This document shows, in pieces, positions 37,318 to 48,500 of a DNA stretch of 64,000 bases. Source of the DNA: Flaveria trinervia (lineage: Eukaryota > Streptophyta > Magnoliopsida > Asterales > Asteraceae); NCBI GenBank assembly GCA_025506515.1, contig JACCIX010001566.1, forward strand, positions 124,001-188,000. The letters are read 5' to 3'. The position numbers and the translations under genes were made by a program. The notes under the pieces were generated by a model. It was not told where the DNA came from, did not search any database, and was given only the letters and a program-made list of their open reading frames with translations. Position 1 is the stretch's first letter, and the number at the start of each line of letters is the position of its first letter.

Positions 37318-39420
37318 TGTAACACCCAGATATTTTCTTCGAAGCTAACGAAAGAAGAAAAAGAAATAACGTCCAAAGTTGGGGGACCAAACTTGCCAAA
37401 ATGCGAGAAAGTTTGGATGAATGGGGAATAAGAGGGGAGGGCAGCCCACACCCTCCCCCACACCACCAAAAGTTCAGCCAAAGAAAGGAGAGGAGAAGAA
37501 AAAGGAGAAAAAGAGAGAAAAGCTTGGTTCGGGTGGATTCAAGCGTGCAAAATCGAAATGTAGCAGGTCTAATCGAAGCTCTACTTCTCGGTGTTGTTTT
37601 TGTGAGTTCTAGGACCCCTCTTTTACATGTTTTTGAATGATTTTGGGGCTGGAACACATCTAAAAAATCAATTTTCGGGTATTTTTGGTGTGAACCCGTT
37701 TATGTATGTATGTGTATGTGTACGATTCGTTTTTTGAGCTTGTATATGCTTGAATGGTGTTGTGGTATGTTTTCCTAAGGCTTAGAATGGTTGATTTGGA
37801 CTTATAATGGGTTCGGATGAGATTGCAGGTCGAATATGGCACATTGGGTCGGGATGAACTGCATTCTACTTCAGCTAGGGCTAGGCAACCGAATGAAGGC
37901 CATACGTCCGAACGAGGTGCGATTGAGGTTCATTCACACGATTGGGGGCCAGTCGCATGGGGAGTCATGTGACTGAGGGTCCATTCGCATAAGTGCTCAT
38001 CCGCATTAGTTTCATCCGCACAAGGTGTTCATTCGCATTATTCCATTTGCATAGGACTCATCCGCATTGAGTCCATCCGCATGAGGCCCATTTGCATGGG
38101 TGTTCATCCGTATAGGTGTTCATCCGCATTGGTCCATTCATATGATGTTCAGTCATCTGGAGGCCATGCGACTGAAGGGTGCCCATACGCCCAAATAGGG
38201 CTGGTGTACCCGAGGAAAACGTAGTTTAATTACTGATTTTCGAGGGAGGGTATAGATGTAAGTTTTGACGTGGAAGTTTCCCGTAAGTTCATGTAAGATG
38301 ACTTTGAGGCCTTAGTGGTTACGTTGGGCATGATGATGATGATGATGTATGATGTTGTATGTTTATGCATGAATTAAGCTATGTAGTATGATGCCATGTA
38401 TGATGTTATTGACTGTGTATGTTGATGTTCCTTGTTATGATGGATGTTTATCTTTCTCGTGACGTTACATTGAATGTTAATGAATGAAATGAAAGTATTA
38501 TGTAACGTAAAGTGAAAGATAATAAAAAGAAGAACAAAATGATGAATGCATGCATTAATGAATGATGAAAGTAAAGAAAGTCTTGCAAGCCTTGCATGTC
38601 GGGACACGCCATTGTAAGGTGTTAGCCCAACGGTGTGTGGGTTCGCTACCCCGGGAGGATGCACATCGGGGTCTTTCTTTGGGATTGACCATTTGTATAG
38701 AACCATTGCTGCATACCTTAGGTGCTGTGACCAGAGGTGCGGAGCACCGTGATAGAGGTCTATGATAGGCCTAGGTCTAGTACCAGCAAACGGAAGGGTA
38801 TTGCACATGGCAATGGTACACCTAAACTTTACCTTAGGTACTGTGGCCAGAGGTACTGTGCACCGTGATAGAAGGTCTATGATAGGATTAGGACCAGTAC
38901 GAGGAAACTGAAGGTAAAGTTTATGCTTTAATGGAAAGAAAATATGTAATGATGAAAGAATGTGAATGTTAATGACCCACGATGAATAAATAGAAGTTAA
39001 CGAATGAATGATGAAGATAATAATGATATTATCTATGTGTACGTATGATGTATGATCACATGCAAAAGTAAAGAACGGTTTTAATGAAAGAAAAGTATGT
39101 TTTATTATAAAACTAGAACTCACTCAGCAACGCTAACTTTTATGTGTTTCAAGTTGGCAGGTTATGTTGCTGAGGATGGCACGGGGCGGCTACTCAGCTC
39201 TTTTGGATGGTATTCTTTTGATTAATGTTTTTGCATTGTAATGCGAACGAACGATGTTTTGAAATGAATGATTGTATTAACTTGCAAAAGCATTTGTAAT
39301 GATATGAAAAGTTATTCTTATGTTTTCGCTACAATGTTTTATGAATGATTAACAGCAAAGTTATATGTTTTACGTGCAATGATTTACTAGCTGTAAGCAT
39401 CCCGGGAATGGGGCCTCACA
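37318..39420 (+). mobile_element. Solo LTR of the element C/D family
   Basis: 2,103 bp, starting TGTAACACCC and ending GGGCCTCACA, flanked by the perfect 5-bp duplication AAACT (37313-37317 and 39421-39425). No internal coding sequence is present, so it is a product of LTR-LTR recombination. It has the purine-rich leader, donor-like GTGAGTTCTAGGACC (near 37604), the CGCAT-word array (37920-38180), the 115-bp units (38710-38900) and the acceptor-like end with TTGGCAGG (near 39155). Confidence 0.92.
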
Positions 39421-39425
39421 AAACT

Positions 39426-39844
39426 GTCTTCATCCGCATTAGTATGTTGTTCATCCGCATTAACTTGTTGTTCATCAGCATTATCATGTTGTTCATCCGC
39501 ATTAACATGTTGTTCATCCGCATTATCATGTGGTTCATCCGCATTAACATGTTGTTCATCCACATTAAGTTGTTGTTCATCGGCATTAACATGTTGTTCA
39601 ACCAAATTAACATGTGTTCATCCGCATTAACTTGTTGTTCATCTGCATTAACATATTGTTCATACGCATTAACATGTTGTTCATCCGCATTAACATGTTG
39701 TTCATCCGCATTAACATGTTGTTCATCCGCATTAACTTGTTGTTCATCCGCATTAACATGTTGTTCATCCGCATTAACATGTTGTTCATCCGCATTAACA
39801 TGTTGTTCATCCGCATTAACTTATTGTTCATCCGCATTAACTTT
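39426..39844 (+). repeat. 21-bp minisatellite, 20 copies
   Basis: Twenty head-to-tail units whose core is TTCATCCGCATTAAC followed by ATGTTG, CTTGTTG or a near variant. One unit has 20 bp and the rest have 21. Because 21 is a multiple of three, both strands stay open and give meaningless heptapeptide repeats. The core equals the CGCAT words of the surrounding LTR family, so the array looks like a local amplification of one such word. Confidence 0.93.
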
Positions 39845-39949
39845 AGTCGCATGGCCATCCAGGAGGATGACCATGAGTTTAGAAAATACCCACTAAAATT
39901 GAATCGTTTTAACTTTGTGTTGCATATCTTATAAGTTCTCAAGACATGA

Positions 39950-40473
39950 TATCATTATGGATTGTTGTGGTATACCTCATGGCTGATGTCATGAGTCATG
40001 GAGGTGATGGCGAGAGGGATCCACCACTTCCTCCATTAGGTGGTCCCGGAAGTCATGAGTTAAATAGTAATTATTATTATAATTTATTTATCTACTATGT
40101 TTATTTATTTATTATAAATATATATTGTAACTTCAGAGTTTTTGTTGTAATTGCACATACATTTCACGAAAAACAAGAGGAAAGGCAAAGAACAAAATAT
40201 TGCAGCAGGAGTTGGCCAAAAGGGGGGGGGGCTTTATCTCTCCCTTTTGATAGAGCTTCCATATATATCCCCGTCAGTGAGCTTAATGATATACTTAAAT
40301 ACATTTTATTTTGTGTTTAAACAAGTCAAAATGATTTAAAGTTGGATTTGGTAATCTTCTCATTATGAAAGTTTAGGTTACTTTGACTCTATATTGATAA
40401 AATAGACTTAAGTTATCTTGTAGTTTAAACGGGTCCAAACACATTTAATATACTTAAAGTTTAATGTGTCATA
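39950..40473 (+). mobile_element. CACTA-type transposon coding remnant
   Basis: Two broken reading frames. One has MADVMSHGGDGERDPPLPPL (from 39979). The other, about 40165-40300, has KNKRKGKEQNIAAGVGQKGG, then after a run of G that shifts frame LSLPFDRASIYIPVSELNDI. KNRSKQNIAAxxGQKGG-like wording is what I recall for plant CACTA-associated transposase_24 proteins. The matching CACTA terminus is at 55130, so a large nest of retroelements may have split one element. Confidence 0.5.
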
Positions 40474-40478
40474 TTATA

Positions 40479-40519
<41 letters not shown>
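40474..40519. repeat. (TA)n(GT)n microsatellite
   Basis: About 27 bp of TA followed by 20 bp of GT, directly touching the TGTAATGCC start of the next LTR. A TA array followed by TG also closes the other side of the nest (53984-54635). Confidence 0.92.
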
Positions 40520-40522
<3 letters not shown>

Positions 40523-42663
40523 AATGCCCGGAATAAAGTTGAAACGAGCCAATTAATAATAAGAGGATTAGCCGGAATTATTTAAAGAAAATAAATGGGT
40601 TATGTGTTTGGCGAGTTTAAGGTCCTCGGAACGCCAAGTATATATAAACGGATCAGCTTGAGCAACTCTTATTTGCAACTCACTACCAATATCTAGAGAG
40701 AGAGTAGAGAGAGAAAGTGGAGAAGATGTGAAGATTTAAGGCTCGGTTGATCACGGAATTAAAGATCGGTGTTCGTGGGCATCCAAACATCAAGAAAACA
40801 CCAAGAATCCAGGTAAGAAACGTCATTTAATCTTTCATTTTGATGTAAACCCGGATTCTAGGGCTTGGGGTTTTTGAAAGTCGCAAAGAATCGCCCAAAA
40901 CTCATGTTTTTGTGTAAGAAAGCATGTAAGAAGCTTACATATAGCTTATTGGGTGATAAACCAAGGTTTTGGATGTAAAATATTGAAGTTTTGGGTCAAA
41001 ATGGGTTAGTTCGTAATTTTTAGCCCATTTTACGAAATTAAGGGTTCATGCAGCGAAATTATGTAGTCATCCAGCGAAACTACGAAGGCTTCCTACAATA
41101 CTATAGTTTTGCAGGTAGTTTCGCAGACATGGTTATCCAACGAAAGTTGGGCAAAACTGGCAGCGAAACTGGTAGCGAAGATGTTAGCGAAACTGCAAGC
41201 GAAACTACCAGCAAATCTAGTAGCGAAACTGCTGGCGAAACTATTAGCAAAACTGTTGGTGAAACTAGCAGCGAAACTTCTGATCTGGAAGCAAAATTTG
41301 GTAGAAATTAACTCCTTTGAGTGTTAACTTATCTGCAGGCTGTGTAATGCAACCCTTGTTTTAAAAGCTTGATTGAGAAGCTACTCATCGAGTCCAGGTG
41401 AGTTCTAGATCCTCTATTTTAAAGGTTTTAAACTAGTTTGGGGCTTGAAATGCATGCTAAATATACGTTTTAAACGACCAAGATTTTAAGAGGTTTTAAT
41501 AGGAAGATCGATTTTTCTATATGGAAATGTGCTATACGAATGTGTAAAAATAAAAATTTTGCGCGCTGACCTGGCAGCCCGACCCCAGTCAGGGGTGTTG
41601 CCCTTTGGACCCCACAAGGGGCTGCTGCCCCTAAGACCCAACTGTCAGGGGATGCCGCCCCCAAACCCCTGCTATCTCACAAATGATCGGTTATGTTCTA
41701 TGATGACTTATGCTTGTTGTGCATATGTTTATGTATGTAAATCTATGATGCATGATGTATGTTATGTATGATGATGTTATGCTAATGTATGATATGTTTC
41801 CTTATGTTCCTTATGATGTACTATGATGTGACTTTACGTGGTTTGGTTATGATAACGAACGTAAAGTATTATCTTAACAAAGCGAAAGATTTAAGATAAA
41901 ATAAATGGAACATAATGAAGAATGAATGAAAGTCTTGCAAGCAAATAAAAGGAGGTTCACAACTCATTGAGAGTTGTTAGCTCAACTGTGTGTTTACAGC
42001 GTATGATCTTGGCTAACCCTTAAGTGTTCATACACAGGGAGAGTTAGTCTATGTGACTACTATATATGTGTGATATGTGCGATATGGGGTCTTTGTCGCT
42101 TAACCCTATATGATATGGCTTTGTTCTCAAAAGGAGGTTAAGCATACGACAGGACCTAAATAGAAGTGAAAAGATAATAATGTATGAAAAGTACGATAAG
42201 TACGAAATGTGCGAAACGTGCGATATGCACGAAAAGAATGATGATGGAAGATAATAAATATTACCTTGATGTACATATGATGTGTGATAATGTGCAAAAG
42301 AAAGAAAATGTTTTAACGAATGAAATGTAATATAATGTTTTTATAAAATTAGAACTCACTCAGCAGCGCTGTCTATTTTATGTATTTCCAGTTGGCAGGT
42401 GATTGATTGCTGAAGATGACACGGACAACTACTTGGCACATTTTTGGGAAGGCATCCATTTTGTTAAACGATGATGTTTTTGTATTGTAATGCGAACAAA
42501 CGATGCTTTGTAATTACTATGAATGTTGTATTATTTTACAAAAGTGATTATTTATATGATATGAAATGGTCTAAATTAACTTCGCTGCAATGTTTTAATA
42601 ATGTTAATATGTTTTATGTGCGATGATTGGACAGCTGTGAGCATCCCGGGAACAAGGCCTTAC
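40520..42663 (+). repeat. LTR B, a third LTR family, apparently solo
   Basis: It starts TGTAATGCCCGG and ends CCCGGGAACAAGGCCTTAC, with no internal region attached. A TATA box (TATATAAAC near 40638), a GA-rich leader, donor-like CAG|GTAAGA at about 40813, an array of AGCGAAACT words (41150-41280), an acceptor-like CTGCAG near 41338, a second donor-like CAG|GTGAGTTCTAG near 41397 and an acceptor-like TTCCAG|TTGGCAGG near 42390 can be seen. The 3' side matches the element C/D LTRs while the 5' side does not. A 21-bp tandem duplication of the terminus follows (42664-42684). Confidence 0.75.
41150..41285 (+). repeat. AGCGAAACT-word array in LTR B
   Basis: About ten words of AGCGAAACT or a one-base variant, spaced mostly every 12 bp. 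It occupies the leader part of LTR B as the CGCAT words do in the C/D family, but with unrelated sequence. Confidence 0.8.
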
Positions 42664-42683
42664 TCTCCGGGAACAAGGCCTTA

Positions 42684-42684
<1 letters not shown>

Positions 42685-42745
<61 letters not shown>

Positions 42746-42805
42746 ATATATACATATATATATATATAGATGTATATATATGTACATGTATATATATACA
42801 TATAC

Positions 42806-42844
<39 letters not shown>

Positions 42845-43146
42845 TATATATGTATATATATATATATGTATATATACATATATATATATGTATATATACA
42901 TATACATATATATATACATGTATATATGTGTGTATATACATACATATGTATATACATGTATATGTGTGTATATACATACATATGTATATACATGTATATA
43001 GGTGTGTATATACATACATATGTATATACATGTATATATATGTGTGTGTATGTACATGTATATATGTGTGTATGTACATGTATATATGTGTGTATGTACA
43101 TATATATATATATATGTACATATATATATATGTACATATATATATA

Positions 43147-43201
<55 letters not shown>

Positions 43202-43218
43202 ATACATATATATATATA
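42685..43218. repeat. (CT)n then TA/TG-rich microsatellite
   Basis: A short CT run followed by about 510 bp of TA repeats interrupted by GTAC, CATG and TGTG steps. The long open frames across it (repeated Tyr-Ile) are artefacts of the dinucleotide repeat. Confidence 0.95.
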
Positions 43219-43272
43219 GTAAGGCCCTATTCCCGGAATGCTCAAAGCTGTCCAATCATCGTACATAAAAAG
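43219..43272 (-). repeat. 54-bp inverted copy of an LTR terminus
   Basis: GTAAGGCCCTATTCCCGGAA and following bases are the reverse complement of the last 54 bp of the LTR B type end (compare 42610-42663), with a few differences. It sits between two TA arrays with no other LTR sequence attached. Confidence 0.85.
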
Positions 43273-43358
<86 letters not shown>

Positions 43359-43516
43359 GTATGTATGTATGTATGTATGTATGTATGTATGTATGTATGT
43401 ATGTATGTATGTATGTATGTATGTATGAATGTATATATATATATATGTATATATATATATGTATATGTGTGTATATATATACATATACATATATATATAT
43501 ATGTATATATACATAC
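43273..43516. repeat. TA and GTAT microsatellite
   Basis: About 60 bp of TA, then some 100 bp of GTAT tetranucleotide repeats (43335-43430), then TA again. It ends directly at the broken 5' border of an integrase fragment. Confidence 0.95.
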
Positions 43517-44808
43517 ATTTTAGATGAAGCTCAAAAGACTCGATACTCCATTCATCCAGGTGCCACAAAGATGTATCAAGACATGAAGAAATATTATTGG
43601 TGGTCGGGTATGAAGCGTGATGTGGTGGAGTATGTGAGTAAGTGTCTTACTTGTCTACAGGTGAAGGCCGAGCATCAGAAGCCGTATGGGAAGATCCAAC
43701 CTTTGGATATACCGGAATGGAAGTGGGAGCACATAACCATGGATTTATTACAAAGTTGTCGCGTACTCCGAAAGGGTATGATGCCATATGGGTGATTGTT
43801 GACCGTTTGAAGAAGAGTGCTCCGTTCCTACCGATCCGCGAGACATATTCACCTGAGAGGTTGCCATCAAGGAAATTTTAACTCGTCATGGTGTGCCGGT
43901 GTCTATTGTGTCTGATCGTGACACCCGATTTACCTCCAAATTCTGGAAGAAATTTCACGACGCCATGGGGACGAGGTTACATATTAGCATGGCTTATCAT
44001 CCCCAAATTGATGGTCAGTCAGAAAGGACCATTCAGATATTGGAAGAAATGCTTGGGGCATGTGTGATTGATTTTGGGGAAAGTTGGGATGACCACTTAC
44101 CGTTAGCTGAATTCTCATACAACAACAGTTATCATGCCAGCATTGGTATGCCACCATATGAGATGCTATACAATAGGAGATGCAGAACACCCGTTTGTTG
44201 GGGTGATATTGGTCAGAAAGAACTAGGGAGCGTCGAGGTAATAGAGGCTACGACTAAGAAGCTTGAAAAGATCAAGGCTTTCATGAAGGAAGCCAAAGAT
44301 AGACAGAAGTCGTACGCCGACAAACGACGCAGACTGATTGAGTTCCAGGTGGGTGACCGGGTTATGTTGAAGGTCTCACCTTGGAAGGGTATCATTCGTT
44401 TCTGAAAGCAGGGCAAGTTGAGCCCGAGATACATAGACCCTTTCCGAACCATTGCTCGAGTAGGAGAGGTGGCCTATAGATTGGAGTTACCATATGAGTT
44501 AAGTGGAATTCACCCGACATTCCACGTATCTCATCTAAGGAAGTGCTTGGCAGATGAAGACATGATTGTTTCACTGGAGGATATCGATGCAGACGCAAGG
44601 CTCAGTTATGTGGAGCAACCATTGGCAATCATCGATAGAAAAGAGAAGAGGCTGAGAAATAAAGTGGTTCCTCTTGTGCGTATACAGTGGAAGCACAGGA
44701 AGGGATCCAAGTCAACGTGGGAGACTGAGGAAGAAATGAAACAGCATTCCCATGTTTGTTCGAGGAATAACAGGTTTCGAGGACGAAACCTGTTTAAGGG
44801 GGTGGACT
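43517..44808 (+). pseudogene. 5'-truncated integrase and chromodomain, copy of element C
   Basis: It starts in the integrase N-terminal region at the same sequence as 50591 in element C and runs to the purine-rich tract before the LTR at 44809. Motifs: TRYSIHPGATKMYQDMKK, CLTCLQVKAEHQKPYG, VIVDRLKKSAPFLP, SDRDTRFTSKF, IDGQSERTIQILEEML, then IQWKHRKGSKSTWETEEE of the chromodomain. Frameshifts occur near 43750 and 43865 and a TGA at about 44403. At three sites it keeps glutamine codons where element C has stops. Confidence 0.87.
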
Positions 44809-46882
44809 TGTAACAGCCGGTTATTTATTTATTTTGAAGCCGACGAAAAAGAAGAAAAGAAATAAAGTCCAAAGCCGAGGGACCAAACTCGCCACGAGAG
44901 AAAGTTGGGCATGTGGTGATATTTGTAGGGAGAGGGCAGCCATAACCCTCCGCCCCCACTCACATTTTCAACAAACAATAGAGAAGAAGAGAGAAAGAAG
45001 AGAAAAAGGGAGAAAAGTTGGTTCGGTTGATTAGAGGGAGCAAAATCATTAAGAAGCGGGTCAAATCAAAGCTCTTCTCGTTGTGGTCGTTTGTGTGAGT
45101 TCTAGGACCCTTCTTTTACATGTTTTTGAATGATTTAGGGCTGGAACACATCTGAAAATCAGGCTTTTAAGTGTGTAAGTGTTTGACCCGTTTGTGTATG
45201 TGTGTGTATGTGTATGATTCATTTAAGCCTTGCTTTTGAGCTTGTGTGTGCTTGAATGGTGTTGTGGTATGCATTCCTAAGGTTTAGGATGGTTGATTTG
45301 GGCTTAGAATGGGTTTAGATGAGCTTAGAGGTCGAAAATGGCAGATTAGGTTCGGGATGAACTGCATTCTGCACCAGCTAGGGCTAGGCGACCGAATGGA
45401 GGCCATACGGCCGATTGCGGTGCGATTGGGGTTCATTCGCACGATTGGGGTCCATTCGCACGACTGAGAGTTCATTTGCACGATTGGGAGCCCAGTCGCA
45501 TAAATATTCATCCGCATTAGTTCCACCCGCATTAAGTCCATTCGCTTGGGACTTATTCGCATGGAGTCCATCCGTTCTAGTTTCATTCGCACGAATGGGT
45601 GTTCATCCGCATGGCTGTTCATCCGCATTGGTCAATTTGCATGATGCTCAGTCGCATGGAGGCCATGCGACTGAAGGGTGTCCATACGCCCTAATAAGGT
45701 TGTTGCAGCCGAGGAAAAGTGTAGTTTAACTTCTGACTTTCGGGGGAAAGTGCGGATGTATGTTTTTTACGTAAAGGTTTCCGTAAGTTCATGTAAGATG
45801 ACTGTTGAGGCCTTAGATAGCATGTTGGGATTGAGATGATGTTGCATGATTATGCATGTTATGTATGTATGGTGTTGCCCTGTATGATGTTGATGCCTGT
45901 GTATGTTATGTTCCTTATTATGATGTATGTTTATCTTTCCTATGGGTTTACGTGTTATGTTAATAAATGAATGAAAGTAGTATGTAACGTAAATTGAAAG
46001 ATAACAAAAGAGGAACATGAAGTAAGAATTCATGCATTAATGAAAGATGAAGGTAAAGAAAGTCTTGCAAGCACTGTATGTTGGGACACGCCATTAAAAG
46101 GTGTTAGCCCAACGGTGTGCGTACCCCGGGAGGATGCACATCAGGGTCGTTCTTTGTGATTGACCATATGTATGGAACCATTGTTGCTTGCCTTAGGTAC
46201 TGTGACTAGAGGTGCTTGCCTTACGTCTATTATAGACTTAGGTCCAGTACCATAAGCATGAAGGGCATAGCATATGACAATGGTATACCTGAACTTTATC
46301 TTTGGTACTGTGGCCAAAGGTGCGGAGCATCGTGAATGAAGGTCTATGATAGGCTTAGGCCCAATATCACGAGCATGAAGGGTAAAGTTCATGGTGATAA
46401 CGAAAGGAAAAGTTGTAATGATGAACGAACGAATGAAAGAAAGAATGAATGAATGAATGGAAGTTAACGAATGATGGAGATAATAATGATATTCTCTATG
46501 TGTACGTATGTTTTATGATCACATGAAAGTAAAGAACGGTTTTAACGAAAGAAAAGTTTGTTTTATTTTATAAAACTAGAACTCAATTAGCAACGCTGAC
46601 TTTGATGTGTTTCCAGTTGGCAGGTAATGATTGCTGAAGATGGCATGACGTGGCTACTCAGCTCTTTTAGGATGGCATCCATTTATATAATGCTTTTGTG
46701 ATATAATGCAACAATGTATTTTGTAACAGATTCACGATGTATTATTTTACAAAAGCTACTATATTGAAATGAAATGTCATTTTTAAATGTTTACGCTATG
46801 ATGCTTTATGAAATACAAATGTAATTATATGTTATGTGCGATGAGAATCCAACTGTAAGCGTCCCAGGAACGGGGCCTTACA
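44809..46882 (+). repeat. 5' LTR of element C (shared with the truncated copy)
   Basis: 2,074 bp, TGTAACAGCC to GGGGCCTTACA. Order: purine-rich leader (44860-45060), donor-like GTGAGT at 45095, CGCAT/CGCAC words (45420-45690), two copies of the 115-bp unit (about 46190-46380), acceptor-like TTTCCAG at 46616, then TTGGCAGGT. It serves as 3' LTR for 43517-44808 and as 5' LTR for element C. Confidence 0.9.
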
Positions 46883-46885
46883 AGT

Positions 46886-46898
46886 TGGTATCAGAGCC
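46886..46898 (+). other. Primer binding site of element C
   Basis: TGGTATCAGAGCC, three bases after the LTR end, complementary to the 3' end of initiator methionine tRNA. Element D lacks this site because of its deletion. Confidence 0.92.
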
Positions 46899-47234
46899 AA
46901 AGTTTAAGTGAAATGGGTACATTTTAAAAATAAACCTTAACTTAAACTGAGAATGGGACAGAAGGGGATGGGATGCCAATTTGAGTAGCTGCGTGCCATT
47001 AGGTATTTTTGTAAAGTTAACCTGTATTTTGTGTGCATGTTATGTGGTTATGTATTGTTTGTGGATTTAAATACTGATGTAGTCAGGGTAGGTAATGCTC
47101 GGGGTGTGAAGAGTAAAGTAAGTGGCTAATCACAAATGGCCACTGTAATTAGGGACTTACTATACTTGACATAAACTGAGAAGTTCCCTTGAATGACCGT
47201 GTTAGTGTTTGAATCTTTTAGTGTGTGTGTGTGA

Positions 47235-48500
47235 ATGGCCAGTGGTAGATCTTTGAAATCCTCTCGTGGAGGTGGTCGTGATGGGCTTGGTGTTGAGCCA
47301 CAACCTAAGAGAGGAAGACCCAGAATGGAAAAGGTGGTTCATGAGGAACCCGAGACCCCTCATCTAGAGGGTGGTGATGAGAGTGCAAACCTAAGGGCCT
47401 TGGTGAAAGAGGCAGTGGTTGAAGAAGTTCATCAAGTCATGCAGACGATCTTACCATCTGTAGTGACTGAAGTTATCAAAGCTGTACGAGAAGGGGAAAG
47501 AAAGGAGAGAAACAGGTCCTCGGGAGGACGGGAACAACCGGAGCCGGAAATGGTTCCTCTGATGATGAGGAAGAGGAAGAAGAAGATCCTGCGCCAGAGG
47601 TGAAACGAGGCTGTAACTATGGGGCATTTCAACGATGCAAGCCCCCTACTTTTGATGAAAATGGCACTAGTGTTGCCGCTCACCGGTGGGTGAGAGAAAT
47701 GGAAGCTGTATTGATTATCAGCGAGTGCCAGGAAGACCAGAAAGTAAAGTTTGCTGCCATTCTTTTGTGGACTCGGCTCTACGCTGGTGGGACAATATAG
47801 TCCAAGCCGAGGGTAGCAGGGCCATCGGGAGGATGAGATGGTCTGAACTAAAGAAGTTGGTGATTAAGGAGTTTTGTCCTCATAGAGAAATGAATAAAGT
47901 TGAGAGAGAATTCCTGCAACTGGAGGCGGGAACCATGACACACCAACATTACACCACCAAATTCAATGAGATGGCGCGTCTGGTGCCGGATTAGGTGACA
48001 CCTCTGTCTTGAAAGATCAAGAGGTATATTCAGGGTTTGCCAGCGGATATTCGCAGGCACATGATTGCCGCCCGACCGAGCACATTTAGGTCGGCGGTGG
48101 ATTTAGTAGGGAGATTGTACGATGAGAGGGCTGTGGTGGTGGTGGCTGAAGGTGGCGGGAAGGGTGGAGGTGATCAAAACTGGCAGGGGAAGAGGTTTGG
48201 TTGGGGTGATGCCTCGACGGGTAAGAAGAAGGCACGGGTGGACGACCATAGTGTGGTCACATCAGGGGCAGGTACGAAGAAGTGCGGAAGGTGTGGGAGA
48301 GAGCATAGTGGGGAATGTAGGTTTGGGTCAAACTTGTGCTTTAAATGTGGGAAGGTGGGGCACTTGGCAAGGGATTTTTGTACGGTCCGGTGCTTTAACT
48401 GTGGTGAAGAGGATCACATAAGTAAGGATTGTAAGAAGCTGAGGGCTGAGGGTTCCGGGGCGAAGAAGACGGGAGGTGAAGGACCGAGGGCGAGCGCCAG
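47235..48500 (+). pseudogene. gag of element C
   Basis: It starts MASGRSLKSSRGGGRDG at 47235, followed by an acidic/basic hinge, FQRCKPPTFDENG, HRWVREMEAVL, ALRWWDNIVQ and EREFLQLEAGTMTH. Frames shift near 47560 and 47760. Stops lie at 47992-47994 (TAG) and near 48010 (TGA). The zinc-knuckle region has CFKCGKVGHLARDF, whose last cysteine is changed, and the intact CFNCGEEDHISKDC. About 47235-47560 is the part of gag missing from element D. Confidence 0.85.

Noticed and set aside
39426..39844. CRISPR-like array of regularly spaced repeats
   Set aside because: Units are head-to-tail with no unique spacers, and the DNA is from a plant nucleus.
39345..39942. Plus- and minus-strand frames with FIRINML or MRMNNML repeats, looking like a repeat protein
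   Set aside because: The 21-bp minisatellite is a multiple of three, so every stop-free frame stays open and gives a 7-residue repeat.
42601..43568. Long reading frames on both strands made of Tyr-Ile-Cys-His repeats
   Set aside because: They are read out of TA/TG microsatellites; any frame of such repeats lacks stop codons. No gene-like composition.
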